Below, piece after piece: positions 6,588 through 10,471 of a DNA stretch of 10,471 nucleotides; position 1 is the first letter of the stretch, and each line of letters starts with the position of its first letter. Both the position numbers and the translations under genes were made by a program. This DNA is from an uncultured bacterium. GTDB lineage: Bacteria; Bacteroidota; Bacteroidia; Bacteroidales; CAIWKO01. The stretch covers positions 1 through 10,471 of the forward strand of contig CAIWVT010000462.1 of NCBI GenBank assembly GCA_903916135.1. Reading direction: 5' to 3'. The notes under the pieces are model-generated. The model did no database searches, was not told the origin of the DNA, and saw nothing but the letters and a program-made list of their open reading frames with translations.

Positions 6588-9518
6588 ATGAAAAAATTAG
6601 CGCTCCTTTTCCTTCTTTTTAGCGGATTTCAATTCGGTTTCGCGCAGCAGCAAGATGTTTCCTCGTATGTAAACCCCTTCATCGGAACAGGCGGACACGG
6701 TCACACCTATCCCGGGGCAACCCTTCCTTTTGGCATGGTGCAGCTCAGCCCCGATACCCGCCTCACAGGCTGGGATGGTTGTTCGGGTTATCATTATTCT
6801 GATACTATCATCTATGGCTTTTCTCACACCCATCTCAATGGAACAGGCTGTTCCGACTATGGCGACATCTTGTTGATGCCTACCTCTGGTTCGGTTGATA
6901 TCAAAAGCTATGCGTATGCCTCTTCTTTTTCGCACAAAACCGAACACGCTTCGCCCGGTTATTATGGGGTGAAACTCAACAAGAGCAATATCAATGTGGA
7001 GCTCACCGCCACCGAACGCATAGGCTTCCACAAATACACCTATGCAACTACTTCTGAAAATAATATTATTCTCGATTTGCAGCATCGCGATATTGTACTT
7101 AATGCCTATGTTGAATTTGTGAGCAACACCCACATCCGCGGTATGCGTAAATCGAAAGCTTGGGCAAACAATCAAGTGCTCTATTTTGATATACAATTCT
7201 CGAAACCGTTTACCAATTATGGCTTGTGTATGCTCGATTCGTTGGGGAATATCGTGAAGACGGTTAAAAATAAAGCCAACGGCACCCGCGTGAAAGCCTA
7301 TTTTACGTTCGAAGGCACCAAAGAAGTGTTGGTTAAAGTTGGTTTGAGCGCCACTTCTGTTGAAGGAGCTCTGAAAAACTTGAACACCGAGCTTAAAGGA
7401 TGGGATTTCGACATCGTTCGTAACGACGCCAAAATCAAATGGAATAAAGAGCTTGGCAAAATTGAAGTGTCGGGCGGCAACAAAGACGACATCGTGAACT
7501 TTTATACGGCTTTGTATCATTGTATGATTAATCCCAACATCTATTCTGATGTGGACCGAAAATATCTCGGGCGGGATATGAAGGTGCACACAACTTCAGG
7601 CTTTGATTATTACACCGTTTTTTCGTTATGGGATACCTTTCGCGCTGAGCACCCCCTCTTGAGCATCATTGACCGAAAGCGCACTGCCGATTTTGTGAAT
7701 ACTTTTCTGCTACAGTATCAGCAAGGCGGTTTGTTGCCTGTTTGGGAGCTTTCGTCTAACGAAACCAATTGCATGATAGGCTATCACTCCGTTCCAGTCA
7801 TCTTTGATGCTTATGTCAAAGGTATCCGAAATTTTGATGGCACCCTCGCTTTGAAAGCCATGAAAGCAAGTGCCGAAAGTAACGATTTCGGCTTGAATTT
7901 CTTACGTAAATACGGTTATGTGCCTGGTGACAAAGAGCATGAGTCCGTATCCAAAACCTTAGAATATGCTTACGATGATTGGTGCATTGCTTGGATGGCT
8001 AAAATGAACGCACAATATCCCGAATATATAAATTATATCACCCGTGCGCAGTTCTATAAAAACATTTTCGACCCTCAAACAGGCTTTATGCGCCCCAAGA
8101 TGAACGCCGTGTGGCAAACACCTTTCGATCCTGCAGAAGTCACCTTCAATTATACCGAAGCCAATGCCTGGCAATATAGCTTTTTTGTGCCCCACGACAT
8201 CAGTGGCTTGATTCAACTCTATGGTGGTAAAGACATACTGGCAAAAAAATTAGATGAACTGTTCAACACATCCAAATCCCTGACAGGGAGAGAGCAAGCG
8301 GACATCACAGGGCTCATCGGACAATATGCTCATGGCAACGAACCCAGTCATCACATGGCTTACTTGTTTAATTACGTGAATCAAGCTTATAAAACGCAAG
8401 AACTTGCCCATAAAATTATGACAACGCTTTACTCAAATCGAACCGATGGCTTGTGTGGCAACGAAGATTGCGGTCAGATGTCGGCATGGTATGTGTTGAG
8501 CGCTTTGGGTATCTATCAGGTTTGCCCGGGAAATCCTCAATTTGCTATCGGCTCCCCTTTGTTTGATGAGGCAAAGATACATCTGGAAAATGGCAACACC
8601 TTTGTCATCAAAACAAAGCTGCGTACCTCCAAAAACTTCTATATCCAGGACGCAAGCCTCAACGACAGCAGCTACACCAAATGTTTCTTGAACTATTCCA
8701 CCCTGATGAAAGGTGGTACCATCGAGTTTACCATGGGTCCTGCGCCAAACACCAAATGGGGAACAAAAGATGAAGACGTCCCCACGACGGGCATCACCGA
8801 CCAGCTCCTCCTGCCCGTACCTTACACTACCCAAAACGCTAAAACCTTTGCCGATTCAATACAAGTGGAACTCAAAACCATCACGCCAAACACACACATC
8901 TATTATACCACCGATGGCTCTCAGCCCGACTCAAGCAAGAACATTTATTCACACGCCCTGAATTTCAAAGAAACCACCCACCTGAAAGCCGTAGCCTACA
9001 CTGCTGCTTTGCGCTATAGTTATGTGATGGAAGCCGACTATTTCAAGATTCATCAAGACCGTAAAATTGATTTACATTCCCAATATAGTTCGCAATACAC
9101 CGGCGGTGGCGACAATGCCTTGATTGACCAGATTCGTGGCGGCAACAATTTTCGCTTGGGCGAATGGCAAGGCTTTGACAGTGTGGACTTCGAAGCTGTT
9201 GTGGACTTAGGTTCTATACAAAGGGTTCATCGAATGGGGGCGGGTTTTCTGCAAGACATCAGTTCTTGGATTTGGATGCCCAAGTACGTGGAGTTTTATG
9301 GTTCTGACGACGGTGTCAACTTCAAGCTGCTTGCCTTAATTCACAATACAATTCCTGATAATGATTACAAATCCACTATCCAAGATATTGATTATTTAAC
9401 CGATTTCGAACTGCGTTACGTTAAAGTGCGAGCCATAAACTACGGCACCATCCCGTCGTGGCATTTGGGTGCCGGCTATCCTTCTTGGATATTTATTGAT
9501 GAGATTACTATTGAATGA
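6588..9518 (+). CDS. Periplasmic GH92 alpha-mannosidase with chitobiase-type and F5/8C tail
   Basis: Calcium-dependent inverting exo-alpha-mannosidase trimming mannose from N-glycans or mannans. The signal peptide is residues 1-19, cut before Gln20. The GH92 core (about 24-735) starts with VNPFIGTGGHGHTYPGAT (28-45) and GWDGCSGYHY (61-70), whose Trp62 resembles the +1-subsite tryptophan of alpha-1,2-specific members. NYTEANAWQY (521-530) holds the catalytic acid Glu524, HGNEPSHH (582-589) is a substrate/metal motif, and GNEDCGQMSAW (624-634) carries the acidic residues for water activation. Two extra modules follow: a chitobiase/hexosaminidase C-terminal-type domain (about 745-818, with YYTTDGSQP at 772-780) and an F5/8C discoidin-like domain (about 825-976, ending IFIDEITIE). 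Together they bring the length to 976 aa, above the usual 740-770. Last gene of the operon. Linkage specificity (1,2 favoured) is inferred. Confidence 0.94.
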   Translation: MKKLALLFLLFSGFQFGFAQQQDVSSYVNPFIGTGGHGHTYPGATLPFGMVQLSPDTRLTGWDGCSGYHYSDTIIYGFSHTHLNGTGCSDYGDILLMPTSGSVDIKSYAYASSFSHKTEHASPGYYGVKLNKSNINVELTATERIGFHKYTYATTSENNIILDLQHRDIVLNAYVEFVSNTHIRGMRKSKAWANNQVLYFDIQFSKPFTNYGLCMLDSLGNIVKTVKNKANGTRVKAYFTFEGTKEVLVKVGLSATSVEGALKNLNTELKGWDFDIVRNDAKIKWNKELGKIEVSGGNKDDIVNFYTALYHCMINPNIYSDVDRKYLGRDMKVHTTSGFDYYTVFSLWDTFRAEHPLLSIIDRKRTADFVNTFLLQYQQGGLLPVWELSSNETNCMIGYHSVPVIFDAYVKGIRNFDGTLALKAMKASAESNDFGLNFLRKYGYVPGDKEHESVSKTLEYAYDDWCIAWMAKMNAQYPEYINYITRAQFYKNIFDPQTGFMRPKMNAVWQTPFDPAEVTFNYTEANAWQYSFFVPHDISGLIQLYGGKDILAKKLDELFNTSKSLTGREQADITGLIGQYAHGNEPSHHMAYLFNYVNQAYKTQELAHKIMTTLYSNRTDGLCGNEDCGQMSAWYVLSALGIYQVCPGNPQFAIGSPLFDEAKIHLENGNTFVIKTKLRTSKNFYIQDASLNDSSYTKCFLNYSTLMKGGTIEFTMGPAPNTKWGTKDEDVPTTGITDQLLLPVPYTTQNAKTFADSIQVELKTITPNTHIYYTTDGSQPDSSKNIYSHALNFKETTHLKAVAYTAALRYSYVMEADYFKIHQDRKIDLHSQYSSQYTGGGDNALIDQIRGGNNFRLGEWQGFDSVDFEAVVDLGSIQRVHRMGAGFLQDISSWIWMPKYVEFYGSDDGVNFKLLALIHNTIPDNDYKSTIQDIDYLTDFELRYVKVRAINYGTIPSWHLGAGYPSWIFIDEITIE

Positions 9519-9563
9519 GTGAGCCTTATCAGCAGCAGATACGTGTATGTGTGAAATTATTCG

Positions 9564-9571
9564 TACTTTTG
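9564..9571 (+). promoter_or_regulatory. -7 promoter box directly upstream of the DUF2061 gene
   Basis: TACTTTTG matches the Bacteroidota -7 consensus TAnnTTTG at every fixed position and ends 4 bp before the ATG at 9576. I find no TTG at the expected -33 distance. If it is used, transcription would begin at or within a few bases of the start codon, giving a leaderless or nearly leaderless message. This would make the DUF2061 gene a separate transcription unit from the operon ending at 9518. Confidence 0.5.
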
Positions 9572-9575
9572 CAGC

Positions 9576-10022
9576 ATGATTAGTGATACCAAAGCCCGTA
9601 GTTTAGTAAAAGGCATCAGTTGGCGCATCGTTGGAAGTATTGACACTTTCGTTATTGCCTATTTCTTTTTTGGCAAGACGTCCATTGCCCTGCCTATTGC
9701 CATCGTTGAAGTTTTTACCAAGATATTGTTGTATTTTCTTCACGAACGCATCTGGAATAAATTCCAGTTTCTGCGCGAAAACGACACCTTGTCTAATTTC
9801 CGAAGCCTGATGAAAGGCATCTCCTGGCGCTTCTTTGGCACCATAGACACCATGGTGATTAGCTTCATTATTTCGGGAAATCCTTTGGCTTCCATCAAAG
9901 TTGGTTTATCCGAAGTGATGACCAAAATTCTTCTTTATTACCTGCACGAACGCTTTTGGCGCAAATTCATCCGCTGGGGACGCTTACATGTTGAGGTTCC
10001 TGTTGAGGTGGATGCAAAATAA
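9576..10022 (+). CDS. Tandem DUF2061 membrane protein
   Basis: Small integral membrane protein of unknown function made of two DUF2061 units in one chain. Repeat 1 (about residues 7-63) and repeat 2 (about 75-131) align without gaps at an offset of 68. Both contain R-S-L-x-K-G-I-S-W-R (8-17 and 76-85), an IDT (22-24 and 90-92), E-V-x-T-K-I-L-L-Y-x-L-H-E-R (45-58 and 113-126) and a Trp at 60 and 128. Each unit has about two hydrophobic segments, so four membrane spans are likely, with basic residues at the helix ends. There is no signal peptide. The ATG is the first Met in the frame and sits just after a -7 box. It is 57 bp beyond the GH92 stop and has no visible link to glycan use. From memory, DUF2061 genes in this phylum often lie near sulfate-assimilation genes, but none is seen here. 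Confidence 0.88.
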   Translation: MISDTKARSLVKGISWRIVGSIDTFVIAYFFFGKTSIALPIAIVEVFTKILLYFLHERIWNKFQFLRENDTLSNFRSLMKGISWRFFGTIDTMVISFIISGNPLASIKVGLSEVMTKILLYYLHERFWRKFIRWGRLHVEVPVEVDAK

Positions 10023-10059
10023 GTGACCTTCTTTTGTCAATTGAGTTGATTAAGTTGAT

Positions 10060-10099
10060 CCCGACATTCCCGACATTTCATGTACGGGGCAGGTGCGTG
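10060..10099. repeat. Hairpin-bearing intergenic repeat, copy 1
   Basis: The 31-bp unit runs 10069-10099 and differs from copy 2 at only two positions. Its first 20 bases, CCCGACATTTCATGTACGGG, can fold into an 8-bp stem: 10069-10076 pairs with 10080-10083 and 10085-10088, with a TTC loop and one bulged A at 10084. A 9-bp partial duplication (CCCGACATT, 10060-10068) precedes it. A degenerate 15-bp echo of the TGTACGGGGCAGGT part follows at 10097-10111. Downstream is not T-rich, so it is not a canonical terminator. Confidence 0.65.
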
Positions 10100-10176
10100 T
10101 ATGGGTCAGGTTGAGTTGAATATGTTGAGTAAGTTAATTATGTTGATTGGTTAACTGGGGAGTCATTTAAGGTCAT

Positions 10177-10207
10177 CCCGACATTTCATGTACGGGACAG
10201 GTTCGTG
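10177..10207. repeat. Hairpin-bearing intergenic repeat, copy 2
   Basis: This is a second direct copy of the 31-bp unit, beginning 108 bp after copy 1, with 29 of 31 positions identical. The differences are A for G at 10197 and T for G at 10203. The hairpin core at 10177-10196 is unchanged, which points to selection on the stem or to recent duplication. Function is unknown: it may be a REP-like element, a protein-binding site or a processing hairpin. Confidence 0.65.
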
Positions 10208-10366
10208 GTCAATTATTGTCATTAATGGTCATAGGGTCATTAAATCATTGGGTGATTGAGTTGATTAATGAAGTATTATAAAATCTTTTCCAAACATTGG
10301 AGGTTTTTAAATAATGACTTTTGGGGTATTAATTAAAAATAATGCGACTGGTTGAAAAAAACTACA

Positions 10367-10374
10367 TATATTTG
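10367..10374 (+). promoter_or_regulatory. -7 promoter box for a gene starting at or beyond the window edge
   Basis: TATATTTG matches TAnnTTTG exactly and is followed by CA, as is common for such boxes. I see no TTG at the usual -33 distance; the nearest (10352-10354) is only 12 bp upstream. An ATGAAA begins at 10466, which would give a leader of about 85 nt. ATGAAA is a frequent beginning for exported proteins in this phylum, but six bases cannot establish a gene. Confidence 0.35.
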
Positions 10375-10471
10375 CATTTCATTTTCTTAATAGGAAATTG
10401 AAATAAAAAAACTTACTACAAATTTGTTGGGCTATATTAAATTTGGAAACAATATAATTACATAGATGAAA

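Larger units (their letters stand above)
64..9518 (+). other. Five-gene N-glycan-type saccharification operon (transporter, kinase, GH20, GH2, GH92)
   Basis: Five genes run in the same direction with junctions of -4, +26, +2 and +11 bp and no internal terminator or obvious promoter, so co-transcription is very likely. The products form a pathway. Three periplasmic exo-enzymes cover the linkages of a high-mannose N-glycan (alpha-Man, Man-beta-GlcNAc, GlcNAc-beta-GlcNAc), and an inner-membrane permease and sugar kinase take up the monosaccharides. Gene order runs from the cytoplasmic steps to the outermost sugar. No SusC/SusD, GH18, GH85, GH130 or regulator gene is visible. The N-glycan assignment is an inference from combined enzyme families; beta-mannan or chitin fragments could be additional or alternative substrates. 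Confidence 0.8.
10041..10268. repeat. Dispersed TTGAGTTGA / GTCAT short-word repeats
   Basis: TTGAGTTGA occurs at 10041-10049, 10111-10119 and 10256-10264. The first and third copies extend to the same 13-mer, TTGAGTTGATTAA. GTCAT occurs at 10162, 10172, 10218, 10228 and 10236, with two pairs exactly 10 bp apart. The words surround the two longer hairpin repeats. The pattern looks like a decayed simple-sequence or intergenic repeat tract. There is no CRISPR-like regularity. Confidence 0.55.
10023..10471. other. Non-coding intergenic region with degenerate short repeats
   Basis: I find no supportable gene in this stretch. It contains two copies of a 31-bp repeat with a hairpin core, three copies of TTGAGTTGA, five GTCAT words between 10162 and 10240, and a more AT-rich last third (from about 10265) with a promoter-like box. 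No hairpin followed by a T-run is seen, so I cannot place an intrinsic terminator for the DUF2061 gene. The final six bases are ATGAAA (10466-10471), possibly the start of the next gene. Confidence 0.7.

Noticed and set aside
6597..7589. Open frame of 330 codons on the minus strand inside the GH92 gene
   Set aside because: It lies fully antisense to a clear GH92 coding region with intact motifs. The translation has no recognisable domain, and its length is explained by codon bias of the sense gene.
10069..10088. Intrinsic terminator for the DUF2061 gene
   Set aside because: The hairpin is plausible but is not followed by a T-run on either strand, and the same hairpin occurs again 108 bp later as part of a repeat.
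10041..10268. Possible CRISPR array
   Set aside because: There are only two long repeat units, 108 bp apart, with irregular short words between them. No regular spacers and no cas genes are seen.
10314..10355. 13-codon frame with a GGAGG 10 bp upstream (10299-10303)
   Set aside because: It is very short, has no recognisable leader-peptide features, and Shine-Dalgarno strength is not informative in Bacteroidota. Chance is the simplest explanation.

Overview
The window looks like a chromosomal stretch from a member of the Bacteroidota. The evidence is TAnnTTTG-type promoter boxes in front of genes, starts without a clear Shine-Dalgarno sequence, and protein families typical of the phylum: FucP/GlcP-type sugar permease, RokA-like ROK kinase, GH20, GH2 and GH92 exo-glycosidases, and a duplicated DUF2061 protein. 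I cannot name the genus from sequence alone.

Positions 64-9518 hold one tight, co-directional operon of five genes. In order they are an MFS sugar transporter, a ROK sugar kinase (4-bp ATGA overlap), a GH20 beta-N-acetylhexosaminidase (26-bp gap), a GH2 beta-mannosidase (2-bp gap) and a GH92 alpha-mannosidase (11-bp gap). A possible -33/-7 promoter lies at 17-49, and a perfect 14-bp palindrome (48-61) sits between its -7 box and the first start codon. All three hydrolases have Sec type I signal peptides without a lipobox, so they should act in the periplasm. The permease and kinase would then take the released monosaccharides into the cytoplasm.

The enzymes fit stepwise dismantling of N-glycan oligosaccharides. 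GH92 strips alpha-mannose, GH2 cleaves the core Man-beta-1,4-GlcNAc bond, and GH20 removes antennary GlcNAc or splits chitobiose. The transporter and kinase then import and phosphorylate GlcNAc, mannose or both. No SusC/SusD pair, endoglycosidase, GH130 phosphorylase or regulator is visible, so uptake of the glycan itself must be encoded elsewhere. The most unusual protein feature is in the GH92: it carries a C-terminal chitobiase-type plus F5/8C (discoidin) tail of the sort I associate with long Bacteroidota GH20 enzymes, while the GH20 of this operon lacks it.

Positions 9576-10022 encode a small membrane protein made of two DUF2061 repeats. Its own -7 box ends only 4 bp before the ATG, suggesting a leaderless or nearly leaderless transcript.

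Positions 10023-10471 are non-coding as far as I can see. They contain two copies of a 31-bp hairpin-bearing repeat and many short degenerate words (TTGAGTTGA, GTCAT). Near the end come a -7 box (10367-10374) and an ATGAAA at the very edge (10466), which may be the first codons of the next gene. I see no clearly novel system; the window is mainly a coherent N-glycan-type saccharification operon with some details worth checking.
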